Below, one piece after another: positions 22,201 to 33,264 of a DNA stretch of 64,000 bases. The stretch lies in the NCBI GenBank assembly GCA_027563935.2, contig CM050450.1:27639439-27703438 (forward strand), read 5' to 3'. A program made the translations under genes and the position numbers. Origin of the DNA: Costus lasius (Eukaryota > Streptophyta > Magnoliopsida > Zingiberales > Costaceae). Position 1 is the first letter of the stretch. Every line of letters starts with the position of its first letter. The notes under the pieces are model-generated. The model did no database searches. It was not told the origin of the DNA and saw only the letters and a list, made by a program, of their open reading frames with translations.

Positions 22201-24988
22201 GTCTTCTCAAATACATGTATAGCAACATTGCTTCTCCGCATCAATGCTAGGCTACCGAAAGCTGTTGTCCTTGCACTATTCTCACTATTTCATCCGCACA
22301 GTGCTACTGTATTTGATCCCTATGTGGTCCTCTAATTGATTGGCTCATGACCTTCAACTAAAAGCCAAAGGAAAGCCATTGACGCTCTCTACTATCACAA
22401 ACCCAGACACTACTCCACCTTGCTATATAGCACGAAGACCCACGATGGAACTATGGTTGTGCATAGCCTAAAAACCATCACAACTAGCTATTATTGTATA
22501 CCATGTCGCATTTGTTACTAGAAAGACAATGGTGGGATACTGAGTTTTTTACCCTAAACTCAGATCTCGACTACCCTAAACTCAGAATTTAGTTGTGTTA
22601 ATCATAGGAGATGAAAAAAAGATAAATATTGGCAAATAGTAAAGAACAGACATGAGAAAAATGAAAAAGAAAAGAGAAATAGAGAATTAACATAAATGAT
22701 AGAAAAAAGAAAAAAAATAAGAAAATGATATGCGAGTTTCTTTCAAAATGGACCACCATTAAGCAACAGGTTATGCAGGTTGATTCTCCTTGTCAGATCT
22801 GAGACTTGTTTTAGTATAGAATATAAAGTGCAAAAATTATAGAATTTTTGTGGTATAATTTATGGTTCCATTAGGATCTACTAGCTCATGTATTAGTGGG
22901 ATAGTTAGTTAGATCATGTATTAGTGGTGGATTTTATTTATGTGTTTATACATTTTGCAATGACCTATTTAACGAGCTTCAGTGCTTATGATAAAACAGA
23001 TTATAATGAATTGAATTATTAAAGTTAGCATTTCTAGTTTCTCTTCCCCATTGTTTTTCTCGAAGTATAGAGCCACTCCCTCCCGTAGCTAAGTTAACAA
23101 ACCTAAAAATAGCTTAACCAAAATAACAGCGGACAATTATTATGAAATTGACTAACTAGGAAACTAGGATGAGAAATTGAAACAAAAACATAATCTGGAG
23201 TAGAATATGTATGCATAATGTCTCCAGAGCCTGGCAATTATTTTTAGGCATATGTTCGGGCAAATTAATGGATATTGTAATCACTTTTGCTCTTGGTCAC
23301 ATGCGCTGGATCATTTCCGAGCACATGATCAATAATTAAGACTAGTACATGTGCAACCTTGGTTACCGTGCATACTAGTAGAAATTAAATAGTTATCAGT
23401 GAAAAACTGACAAACAGTAGCTAGTGAAGAAATTATACATGAACTAGAAAACCGCATAGGACTATAACATGTTTCTCATGTTGTTAAATTTTCCCATAGC
23501 AGAACTTACCACATATTCATAAACCCCAGGAGCCTCACTGCTACCAGCAAGAAAACTGCCCATCATAACAGTAGAAGCACCCAGAGTCAAGGCTTTCACT
23601 ATGTGTCCAGAATTTGAAATCCCACCATCAGCAATAACAGGCACAGAATGATCCTTGGCAAAAGATGCAACCTTATACACTGCCGTTGCCTGTGAAATCA
23701 AAAGAAATACAGCACCTAAAATTCCTCAATAGTATGTTAAAAGATGAAAGTCTTTAAGGTCACTAACGTACGTTCTTTTGTCATAATAAATTAATTGATG
23801 GCAATTTATTTCTCGTATAGTTCTCAAAGTTGTATAGCTAACACACAGAAGAAGAGAATGATGCAAGCGAAAGGAAAATCTTGAAAGGAAATTAAATAAA
23901 CGGTATGAAATGATACTGTCGCAACTCTTTTAGCAATTATTATTGCATAGGAAATACAAAAGTAGTATGGGACGAAACTGAACAAGTAGTTGTCATACCT
24001 GTCCTCTTCCAACAGCACAGACCTCCTGGGTGGTACATATGGATCCTGATCCCATGCCCACCCTCAACCCATCAACCCCGGCCTTGACCAGATTCTGAGC
24101 CTGCGCAATAGTGACAACGTTCCCTCCGATGACATCCAACTCAGGGAACTTATTCTTCGCATACTTGATCATATCGATCTGGTACAAGGAATTCCCCTGT
24201 GAACTGTCCACTACAATGACATTGGCACCAGCCTTTACCAGATGCTCTAGCCTCTCCTTATCTGACTCCCGGGTTCCTATAGCCGCCCCCACTATGAACC
24301 TCTGGTCGGGGCCGAGAGATGGAAGGCCCAACTTGGGGAAACCTCGAATCCTCTCCACGTCATCGTTGGTGACCAGGTCCAGAACCTCCCCGTCCTCCGC
24401 AACCAGCGGCGCGCACTCCAATCCACAGCCGGCAAAGAAAGATGCCACCTTTTCGAAGTCATAACCCGCCGACACGGACGCCGGAGCCGGCTTCATGTAC
24501 TCGGAGACAGCAACACTCCTGTCGGCTAGGGCCTCCCAATCGGACTTGGCGACGACACCCACGACCCTGGATTTAGGACTGCCGGAATCTGTGACGAGGG
24601 CGTAAGCGGCGGGGCCGAAGTCAGGAACAGAGTCGGAGGGGGAGAAGAATACGGGATCGGTGAGGAAGGGGATGCGGCGAGACTTGGCGGCGCGGACGAT
24701 AGCAGCCTGGCGGGCGGGGGGGTCGTTAGAGTGAACGAAGGCAACGCCGCCGAGGGAAGCCATGGCGACGGACATTGCGGCCTCGGAGACGGTGTCCATG
24801 GGAGAGGCAACACAGGGGATGGCGAGAGGGATTCGGCGGGAGAGGCGAGTGGAGAGGTCGACGGCATCGGCGGGGAAGTCGATGTAGCCTGGGAGGAAAA
24901 TGACGTCGTCGTAAGTGTAGGAAACGCCTTGACCGAAGAGGCGTGTCGCCGGAAAACCGTCGTCCATCTCACAGGGAGGGCCGTTCAT
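19156..24988 (-). CDS. IMPDH: Inosine-5'-monophosphate dehydrogenase, four exons
   Basis: CDS is complement(join(19156..19227, 20498..20755, 23510..23689, 23999..24988)), 1,500 nt encoding 499 residues, close to the usual plant length. All three introns are GT/AG and phase 0 (309, 2,754 and 1,270 bp). The enzyme oxidises IMP to XMP with NAD+, the committed step of cytosolic guanine nucleotide synthesis. Visible landmarks are the N-terminal barrel strand with [10 protein letters not shown], a divergent CBS-pair region (about residues 110-225), [21 protein letters not shown], the catalytic loop [10 protein letters not shown] with the nucleophile Cys318, the [14 protein letters not shown] phosphate-binding segment and the flap Tyr398-Arg399 in [10 protein letters not shown]. 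The C terminus has the EKKIF ending of plant IMPDHs. I chose ATG 24,988; a second in-frame ATG at 24,967 would remove seven residues. The longer frame to 25,108 opens with TTG and looks like 5' UTR. Confidence 0.95.
20100..20420. mobile_element. Possible MITE remnant in IMPDH intron 3
   Basis: The right edge reads AGAACGGAGGAAGTAT, the reverse complement of the ATACTTCCTCCGTTCT ends seen on many plant Tc1/Mariner (Stowaway-like) MITEs, with TA as the expected duplication. A matching left end was not found, so only a fragment can be supported. A short tandem repeat (TTGTGTCCATGG) lies near 20,165-20,200. Confidence 0.3.
20498..20755 (-). CDS. IMPDH: IMPDH exon 3 (86 codons)
   Basis: The acceptor is TTTGACAG/AATGGC and the donor is TTGGAG/GTACGG. 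It encodes the flap [10 protein letters not shown], then [12 protein letters not shown] and the helices to LRLE. It is separated from exon 2 by the large intron. Confidence 0.95.
21345..23045. repeat. Diverged direct repeats in IMPDH intron 2, possible non-autonomous LTR element
   Basis: Segments 21,345-21,575 and 22,822-23,045 share the order ATTAGGAT, GTATTAGTG, TTAGTTAG-TC, TATTTAA-G-GCTT-GTGCTT and AAATTATTAAA, at perhaps 70% identity. They flank about 1.25 kb of pyrimidine-rich, non-coding sequence. The spacing suggests LTRs of a small gene-less retroelement lying in the host intron. No primer-binding site or clear TSD was found. Confidence 0.35.
23510..23689 (-). CDS. IMPDH: IMPDH exon 2 (60 codons)
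   Basis: The acceptor is TTTCACAG/GCAACG and the donor is TATGTG/GTAAGT. It encodes ATAVYKV through APGVYEYV and includes the [11 protein letters not shown] phosphate site and the MMGSFLAG segment. Confidence 0.95.
23999..24988 (-). CDS. IMPDH: IMPDH exon 1 (330 codons)
   Basis: It runs from ATG to ...GGACAG/GTATGA. It carries the first part of the barrel, the whole CBS subdomain and the catalytic cysteine loop. The 5' half is strongly GC-biased at third positions, unlike the AT-rich introns, which explains the long shadow frames on the other strand. Confidence 0.95.
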
Positions 24989-25174
24989 GGCGTGGCGGCG
25001 AGTGTCTAGGGTTTCTCGTGAAGAAGGGGAAGCGAGATGGAAGAGAAAAAGATTTGGGGAGGAGGAGGATCCTCTATTAGTGGGGCTGCGTTTGAACGCC
25101 TTGAACAAGAAAAAACAAAGTATGCATTCATGAATTACGTATGACGCGTCAATCGATTATGAAGCCACGTATGA

Positions 25175-25181
25175 ATTTATA
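25175..25181 (-). promoter_or_regulatory. TATA-like element upstream of IMPDH
   Basis: TCTATAAATTC on the minus strand lies about 190 bp upstream of the chosen ATG. Transcription beginning about 30 bp downstream would give a 5' UTR of about 155 nt. An ACGT core (TACGTGGC) follows it. The promoter role is inferred from position and composition only. Confidence 0.4.
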
Positions 25182-25199
25182 GAAAAATAAGTTTAGCCC

Positions 25200-25870
25200 C
25201 ATTGAGGAGGATCCCTATTCCCTGTTGAATAGTTTGGGCGGGTTTCTTTGATTCTTTCCATTAGCTGTTTACAAAACTCAATAAATCGTTGACCACCTGT
25301 GAGATTAACATTCAAATTAATGGAACTAAATAATTCAATAAATTAACTAACTAAAAAATTGGTTAATTAATTTGTTGGTTCAAAAGTAAATTTATTGAAC
25401 CGATAATGAAATTATGATGCATATTTGAATCCCACCTCCCATGCAAGTTTATAAAATAGCAAGTTTATACAATACTATGTTTATAAGATAATAAGTCTAT
25501 AATATAATAAGTTTTGTAAAATAGTAACTTTATAAAAAAAAATAACTATATAAAATAAAATTTTGACATTGATTCTCCATGATATTTTCGATTATTTTTT
25601 TATCCTACAATACAATATTTGACAATCAACAACATTAGCAACAACATCATCAAGTGACAAGTGTCACGTCATCTCCAAACATTTTCAATATGAATTGTCA
25701 TCTTAGTTAGGCATGTAAAATGCCTCTATTTATGCAAGTTCCTCATATGGCTCCAATGGAAGGGGCATTAAAATGCCTCAATATTCAAAACTCTTCCTAA
25801 AAAGACTATTTACCATGAAACTTGCACATGCTCCTTTCCCTCCATGCATGAAAACAGCTCTCGTCTATTT
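25200..25870. other. Intergenic AT-rich DNA upstream of IMPDH
   Basis: AT-rich sequence with runs of TTTATAAAATA-like words around 25,440-25,560. No gene or complete mobile element is recognised. Confidence 0.5.
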
Positions 25871-26095
25871 ATCACTCTTCATACCAAATTTATTATTCAT
25901 GGTGGCACTACTATTTATGCCAAAAATTACTGCTCATGAGACACTAGAATCACTGTTCCTACCAAACTATGTCTAGTGTTTATGACCGAAATTACTATTT
26001 ATAGCTAATCAACTTTATTGTTTATTTCTAGAATTATTTTTTTTTTATATGTTTAGAAAGATGTCTATTGTATAGTTGCTTATTAATCGCCAAAG
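25871..26095 (+). repeat. Direct repeat, copy 1 (pair with 28,048-28,268)
   Basis: About 225 bp with roughly 90% identity to 28,048-28,268. Both begin ATCAYT-TTCATACCAAATTT and end TTATTAATCGCCAAAG. The pair brackets about 2 kb of gag remnants. It is either an LTR-like pair or a segmental duplication. No PBS or polypurine tract is seen next to it. Confidence 0.6.
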
Positions 26096-26420
26096 CTTTA
26101 ATGGTCCAATTCATTATCAATTCACTCCGTCATGAATTTGGCTAGCTCGAGATGAACTATATCACTAATAAGGATAAATGGGACTTTAAAATAATAAAGG
26201 CCATGTTAGTATAGGAGAAAGGAAGATTAAAGAAGATTGAAGGAGCATTCAACTCATCTCACTATTCAAGATGGTAGTAGTAGTAGTAGTAGTACGGGTA
26301 AGCTACGGAAAGAAAACAACAAATGAAAGGATAAGAGCTTCATGAAGGTGAATGAGGGCCATCTCTAGAAAGGACATAGTGTTTTTTCTATAAGAAAGCA
26401 AAATATTTAAAGGACTTATG
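26091..26420 (+). pseudogene. Copia-type gag fragment
   Basis: The sequence reads a degenerate copia (UBN2-like) gag segment: VQFIINS, LEMNY, NKDKW, then a lysine-rich region and a (TAG)n-derived serine run (26,275-26,293), with frame breaks and stops. It is closely similar in DNA to 60,955-61,270, another gag copy in the window, but starts abruptly at the end of the direct repeat, so a breakpoint is visible at about 26,091. Confidence 0.65.
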
Positions 26421-26479
26421 ATCTTTACTATTATCCTTATCATCGTATATTGGGGCATAGGATACAAGACTGCTATATG

Positions 26480-27785
26480 TTTAAGGATTGAGTGAAAAAA
26501 TAATACAAGATGGAGAAGATAATATTATCCAAATAAGTACTAAATGATATATGAACAAGCCAATATTATTAAAATAGAAGAAAAAAAAAATTTCAACACC
26601 AATAGAAGATGAGAAATGGGATATTATGGAGTCTAAAAAGATAATGCAACTCTTGCAGAAATTGAGACAAATGTCGGACATCGTATCAAAAGACCCTTTA
26701 ACTCCACAGTGCACATTATTAAGATTATGCCCACCTAAGAATAAGAAGCAAAAGAAGAAGAAGAAGAAAAAGAGCTCATCTTCAAAGAATAAAAACAAAA
26801 AGGAAATCATTCTTCAGGTTGAGACAAAAGAGAAAATTGATCTTGAAAAATATATCGATTTGCTCGAAGAATATGAACATAACATACTAGAGCTCATAAA
26901 GCTTCATCATTTTATCACTAAAGAAGTATATATGAAACTTTTGGAAGATGAGGACTACGAGATATAATCTTATAATATGATGTCCACCACTCCAGAATTG
27001 TCAAGACAAAATGAAGTCGAGGATCCATAGCTATTACATGAACAACTTGAAAAATTAAGAGGATCAAAACTAAAACCCTTGGAGTCATCATTATACCTAT
27101 GATGGGATAGAGATGATTTTTACCAACAATGAATGAACCATTATCATCGACTAAGGAAGACAAAAAAGGAAATAGCTGTCTAAGACACTGAGGCTCTCGC
27201 AATACAAGAAACACCCCACCCAAACCAAAACCGGGGAATTATTACATTTGGCATAAATGATAAATCTATTCATGTGAAGATCACCAACAAAGAAGATGAT
27301 CTGCTGATTCACCAACAAAGAAGATGATCTGCTGACTCCTTTCCATCTCAACGAAGAATAACTAGAGATCCTTCTCCAGTATGCATAAAATTTGGCCTAG
27401 AACTACCTCCTCTAATAATCCAAAAAGAGGCAAAATGTGTAAACTATTATATTTACTGTCCTTATCATAGGAGGATCTGACATAGACTCGACAAGTGTAA
27501 TGAATTTAAATGTTGGGTGATGCGACAAATAAAAATAGGTCATCTGACCATAACTAAAAACCCTGAAGCTATCGCTGCCATGAAAGTGGGCATCTATAAC
27601 ACAATCAACCTAGGGAGTGACTCTGAAGAGGAGTGCTTGCCTACCTATTTGAATGATGAGGCACTTACCACCTAAGCCAATAAGCAAATAAATGAGTCTT
27701 GTCAAATGAATATCAGGAGTAGCAAAATCATAACAAGACATTTGACGGATTTAAAAAAAGAGAAACTCAAGGGTAAGTAGGTTGA
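26480..27785 (+). pseudogene. Degenerate Ty3-type gag fragment
   Basis: Frames broken by many stops keep patches of a plant Ty3 gag. A lysine-rich stretch is at 26,740-26,810. A Cys-His box of the form CPYHRRI-HRLDKC lies at about 27,460-27,500, with one stop inside, followed by EAIAAMKVGIYN and an acidic tail. The longest open piece is 26,626-26,967 (113 codons). No protease or polymerase follows. Confidence 0.5.
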
Positions 27786-28047
27786 AACACAAGAAGTAGA
27801 CGATAATACAACACCTCTCCCAGTGAAATTATCTCCTTCCGAGTACAATATATTATCTCATATGAGAAAGGTCTTTGCTTTTCTCAGCATATATGATGCT
27901 TTAATAATATCCTAGGAATTGAGAGGCATCCTCATTTATCCCTTACAAAGTCCTCATAAGTTTAAAATATTCTTTGTAGATACTAATATCAAGAAAACAT
28001 TACATACATACACAGCATCTATGTCCAAGAATTACTACGGTGCCTAC

Positions 28048-28268
28048 ATCATTGTTCATACCAAATTTACTATACATGGTGGCACTACTATTTATGCCGA
28101 AATCACTACTCATGAGACACTAGAATTACTGTTCCTACCGAATTAAGTCTAGTGTTTATGACCGAAATTACTATTTATAGCTAATCGACTTTATTGTTTA
28201 TCTCTAGAATTATTTTTTTATATGTTTAGAAAGATGTCTATTGTATAGTAGCTTATTAATCGCCAAAG
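28048..28268 (+). repeat. Direct repeat, copy 2 (pair with 25,871-26,095)
   Basis: See copy 1. It is followed by TGGCCTAGAATAG rather than by the copia gag piece, so the two copies diverge immediately outside the repeat. Confidence 0.6.
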
Positions 28269-28602
28269 TGGCCTAGAATAGACATTAATTCTTGAATTTT
28301 CAATTATTTATGATTAAAAGATGTTAGTAATGACATAAAGAGCGATTTAACAATTGTGTTCATTAGTTATATACTAAGAGGTCACCCAAAGGTGGACTAT
28401 TGTTTTTAATCAAGTACAATTAGAGAATTAATTATCATACTTGATTGAATATGATGTGTATCCAAAGATTGATCACAGTATATTTGATTGTCAATTAAAT
28501 TATGTTTATTTTAAACATTAATTGTGATTAGTTATATATTAAAGTACTGCCCACAAGTGATCTTTAATACATTATTAAAGTATTATTTAAATCCATTTTA
28601 GT
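28269..28602. other. AT-rich left flank of the nested element complex
   Basis: No coding frame. Two loosely similar segments contain the words AGTTATATA-TAA and CCCA-A-G-TG (about 28,360 and 28,540). Together with 60,558 onwards this is the DNA into which element A inserted. Confidence 0.45.
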
Positions 28603-28607
28603 AAACT

Positions 28608-30400
28608 TGATCACACGAAAATTTATAGTATATTGTGTCATTTGATATGTCTTTTTGTGTTATATTCATGCTTTTTTACTTATTTTTATGTCTTATTTAT
28701 CAAATATTGTGGAATCTATACCTTTTTTAGTTTTTGATCATTTTCAGGTAAAAAGACATCATTTTAAGGCGTTTTCGAGCAATTCAAGTGCATAGACAAA
28801 ATCCCATCATCAAAAGAATATTACATGTCAAATTTCACACAGATCAGAGCTTTAGACGAAATCACAGTAGGTTCATAATAAATATTACGGTACCGTAGTT
28901 TTACTGAACTTACAGAATAAATCATGACACTGCGGTAATCTATTCGACCTGCTGTAATTTTGGTCGATTTCTATCCAGAGAAGAATACGGCCCTACCATA
29001 ATTAATATTACGGACCGTAATTTTGGGAGATATCTTTCCAGAAAGATTTGCACTTATACAGCACTACCGTGGTTTACATTACAACCCGTGTTTTTTTAAA
29101 AAGATATTACGGCACTGCCGTAATGGAAATTACGGCATGATTATAATCCAGACAGCCGATTTTCCCAGTATTACTGTAGCCCGATTTTTTTACAAATGAT
29201 TGCGGATAATTTAGACCACCAATTCAAGAACCGTAAAAAGGGGAATACTAGGGAAAAGGAGGCGAACATCATCGAATGAAAAGTCCCAATTTTGATTCAT
29301 GCTTCAGAGAGAAATTGAGTTCTTCACCGCCACCCTAGGGTTTGTCGCCGCGAAGTGTACAGAGCACCACCGGCCGTGAAATTTGAGGGGAAAACTACGC
29401 TTGGAGGAGGAGAACATACCCTAGAAGTTTCAGAGCGAAAGGAGATCGATCGGAGAAGAAATCAACGAAAGTAGGGATGCCACACTATTTATCGCGAGTT
29501 TTGGAGCAAATTACAGGCTGTAATTTTCATTACAGCCCCGTGTTTAGTAAAATTTCCTCTTTCTCTTCGATTTTTGATCATTCTAAACTATAGCTTTCTG
29601 TAATTCTTCTACCATGCTAGCTTAAACACTTCTTGGGACATGGGGTGTAATCCCCTTAATTTCATAATGACTAGATGATCTTTAATTCGTCAGGATACTT
29701 TTATTATGATAATTCTACTTAAGTGATGATCGCCTTTAATCCTTTCTAGTTTCATATTGTCAACATGTATGGGAGTTTTTATGATATGGACTGAAAAGTG
29801 ACTTACAAAACTTGGAACCTTAAAATTGAGAATTAGGAACTCATCCTAAGAAATTAGGTTTGTTCTTATTTCTAGATCTTAGAAGTTTATTAACTTGTTG
29901 ATAATCTGATCTAGGAAAAATTAATGAATTAAACATGAAGATATCGTAGGAAATTAGGTATTGGATTGTTGGAAACCCTTAAGTAGAACCTGTGAAACTA
30001 AAATATGAAAGTATTTAGTTTTCACTTGAGATGATTGACATAGAGATTGGATGCATGAAAGTGATCTTAAATCTCCTTATCAATGATTTACTTTATCTTT
30101 AGCATTGAATAAATCCTGTGCGAAAGTGAGGATTGATTCTTTGTAAATTGTCTGCGTGAAAGCGAGATGATTTCTTTTTAAAGTAAATTATATCTTTATC
30201 ATAATAAGATTACACTGACGAGCACTTATTTCCAACTAGTCATTGAAATTAAAGTGGATGAAACCCTAGTCCTAGCTTTTCTCTCTGATTTTTTATGTAC
30301 TTTCCGATCGTTTACTTGCATCATAATCGATTGCTTAACTTGTGAAAAATCAATTATTCAGTACTTAACAAATGAGGTCTCTGTGGTTCGATTTCTTTAG
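28608..30400 (+). repeat. 5' LTR of element A (3' end deleted)
   Basis: It starts TGATCACACG, matching TGATGACATG at 58,726. In order it has a T-rich start, the CAGGTAAAAAGRCATC block, the palindromic array, a CTAGGGTTTG block, GGCTGTAATTTTCATTACAGCC, the GGGACATGGGGTGTAATC block and three GAAAGYGA motifs. Similarity to the 3' LTR is lost at about 30,400, so the terminal CACTTGCGG...ACAACA and the PBS are gone. Confidence 0.8.
28884..29130 (+). repeat. Palindromic module array (TACGG...CCGTA type), element A 5' LTR
   Basis: About four modules of 70-80 bp. Clear palindromes are TACGGTACCGTA (28,886-28,897), ATTACGGACCGTAAT (29,007-29,021) and ATTACGGCACTGCCGTAAT (29,106-29,124). Other copies are decayed by point changes. 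Spacers carry TCCAGAGA/TCCAGAAAG words. Confidence 0.85.
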
Positions 30401-30596
30401 GAATCTTCAGAAGCTGAGATTAATTCTATTTTCTATACTTTTCTGCATATTTTGAGTTTATTTGATCTATCTACTTGTGCATGCGCAGGAAGCTTAGATC
30501 AGGATCTCTAGTTCCCTTAGATCCTGAGATTAACAAAACTCTTAGATTGCGCAGGAAACTCAGATTTGAAGAAAGGCAAGAAGAAGAAATAGTCAT

Positions 30597-32845
30597 GGTA
30601 GACAGAAGATCGCTTAGGAACTATGCAGCCCCTAATCCGTAGGAGATACACTCTAGCATTGCTAGACCGGCAATCGGGGCTAATAATTTCAAAATCAAGC
30701 CATCTTTTCTATCTATGATCCAGCAGAATCAGTTTGGAGGATCTCCACTCGAAGATCCTAATCAACATCTTGCTTTATTTCCTGAAGTTTGTGATACAAT
30801 TAAAATTAATGGTGTTTCCAGTGATGCATTAAAACTTAGACTATTTCCTTTTTCTCTTAGGGACCGAGCACATTCTTGGCTGCAATCTCAACCTACCAGT
30901 ACCTTTACTACATGGGATCAACTGTCTATCGCTTTCTTGATGAAATACTTTCCACCCAGCAAGACAATCCAGTTGAGGAACCAGATTACAAGTTTTGCAC
31001 AGTGGGATGGCGAGTCTTTTAGTGAAGCATGGGAGCATTTCAACGAATTACAACGGAAGTGCCCTCACCATGGCTTAGAGAAATGGGTATTGATTCATAC
31101 ATTTTATAATGTTTTGCTTTATAATACCCATCTGACTGTTGATGCTGCTGCAGGTGGAGCCCTCATGAACAAGACCATTGATGATGCTTTCACACTGCTA
31201 GAGGAGATGGCACTGAACGACAACCAGTGGACCACTGAGAGAGGAGTATTATATCGGCCTACTTACAGTTTGAACGAAAATGATAACTAGTGCACTTTGG
31301 CTGAAAAGGTAGATTATTTATGTAATAGATTTGATTCTTTTCAAATGCAATCTGCTGTAGTTTCATCCTATGCTATATGTAATATTTGTGGTAATCATGG
31401 ACGCTACTCTGAGGAGTGTAAAGTAATTGCTGATCAGGGTGTAGAACAAGTTAATGCAGTGGGGGGTTACAATCAAAGTAGACATAATGACCCCTACTCT
31501 AGTACATATAACCCTTGATGGAGAAATCACCCAAATTTATCTTGGAAAAGTAACAATAACAGAGGGGGACAGGCTGAAAATAGAGGATATCAACAGAGAC
31601 AAAATCAAAATCAAAACCAACCTCAAAATCCTAGTGTTGAGTCCATGCTTGAAAAATTTATGGCTAGTCAAAATCAATTCATGACAAATCAAAATCAATT
31701 CATGATGAATCAAAACCAAATCATGACAAATCAAAACAAGGAAATTGAAGATCTTAAAGGAATAGTTAGTCAACTTACTTCTCAATAGGATCTTTAGCAG
31801 CTCATAATAAAATTCTTGAAAATCAGATAGCACAACAAGCTAGCACTTCTTATAGACCCCAAGGAAATTGCCTGCTAAACCTGAACCAAACCCTAGGGAA
31901 CATTGTAATGCAATAACTACTAGGAGTGGAAAGCAATTAGATAAACCTAGAGGTAGATTTGAGGATGAAGAAGAGCCTGATATTGAGCAGAGCAGTGAAC
32001 CAGTCCTAGAAGAACCTCCTGTACATGTGCAGCCTCATACTAGTTTGCCACCTCACCAGGGTGATGAACCTAAACGAGATGAGCCATGTCAGCCTAAGAT
32101 TCTTAGGCCTAGTTCACTTGCACCTTATAGACCACCCATACCTTTTCCCCATAGGCTAGTTCAAGCAAAATTAGATAAGCAGTTTGGGAAATTTTTTGAT
32201 GTTTTAAGGAAGCTTTATATTAATATTCTATTCACTGAAGCTTTATCTCAAATGCCCACTTATACTAAATTTTTAAAAGAAATTTTGTCAAATAAAAGAA
32301 AGATAGAGGACTATGGTACTGTGGCATTGACTGAGGAATGTAGTGTCATCATCCAAAACAAGTTGCCACCAAAATTAAAGGATCCAGGTAGTTTCTCTAT
32401 TCCTTGTTCAATTGGGAATATGGCTTTTGACCAAGCCTTATGTGATTTAGGTGCTAGAGTAAGCCTAATGCCCTTATCTATTTGTAGGAAACTAGACATG
32501 GGAGAGCTCAAACCAACTTTCATATCTTTGTAGCTCGTTGATAGCTCAATAAAGTATACTGTTGGAATTATAGAAAATATTCTAATCCAAGTCGGTAAGT
32601 ATTTTGTTCTAGCAGATTTTGTAGTGTTAGAAATGGAGGAAAGTTCTAAAAACCCAATTATCCTTGGTAGACCATTTTTAGCCACAACAGGGGCAGTTAT
32701 TGATGTTAAGAAAGGAAAACTCATACTTAATATTGGTGAAAACATAATTGAGTTTGAGTTAGTAAATTCATTGAAAAAACCATCATATTTAGGATCATGT
32801 TGTAGTATTGATACAATAGATAATGTTATTAATGATTTGCATTAG
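30597..32845 (+). pseudogene. Gag-protease region of element A, broken
   Basis: From ATG 30,597 the frame reads an Athila/Tat gag: IKPSFLSMIQQNQFGG, LRLFPFSLRDRAHSWLQ, WDGESFSEAWEHF, CPHHGLEKWV, DAAAGGALMNK. Stops lie at 30,640-30,642, 31,288-31,290 and 31,516-31,518. A zinc-knuckle-like CNICGNHGRYSEEC begins at 31,378. An NQNQ-rich coiled region (31,600-31,790) leads to EHCNAITTRSGKQ (31,900). The protease is at 32,430-32,800, with the active-site segment read as DLGA and the downstream ILGRPFLATTGAVIDV, with a stop at 32,531-32,533. Gag packages the RNA and the protease matures it, but this copy cannot make either whole. No polymerase follows. Confidence 0.85.
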
Positions 32846-33146
32846 TTATTTGATGAACCTTCTAATTTTGAAAGTGATACTTCTCTTGAGTGTGTGAATA
32901 GAAAATTTCAGGAAAAGATTAATTTAATTTCAGAAAAGAAAAAAAGAAGAGACATAAGAGAAAAGAAGGATTGAAACTGTTTGACAAAGGAAAAAGGTTC
33001 TTAGGTAAAATTGGACATTGTTTCTTGAATGAGCCTTATGTATTCAGAAGTTGTAAACAGAACAAAGAGAAATCAGAATGGCGACTAAATGAACCACGAT
33101 CAAATCTAAGTACAGAACGGTCAAGCTAATGGACCTTTAAATTAGC

Positions 33147-33168
33147 ACTTCTTGGGAGGCAACCCAAA
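33147..33168 (+). other. Conserved post-pol block of element A
   Basis: TTCTTGGGAGGCAACCCAA is the wording found between pol and the 3' region in many Athila/Tat elements. Here it follows the protease remnant after only about 300 bp, showing the size of the missing polymerase region. Element B has the equivalent at 50,148-50,168 on the minus strand. Confidence 0.65.
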
Positions 33169-33264
33169 CACTTACTTTAGTTATTTTCTTTTATTTTAGT
33201 TTATTTTTAGAACTAATTTTTCTTTTCCTTTTGTAGGAAAAATTGAGTTTTGTGCAAAATATAC

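Noticed and set aside
24526..24972. 148-codon minus frame overlapping IMPDH exon 1
   Set aside because: Serine/proline-rich shifted-frame shadow of the GC3-rich exon.
24988..25108. N-terminal extension of IMPDH to 25,108
   Set aside because: It begins at TTG, has no resemblance to plant IMPDH N termini, and an ATG in good position follows at 24,988.
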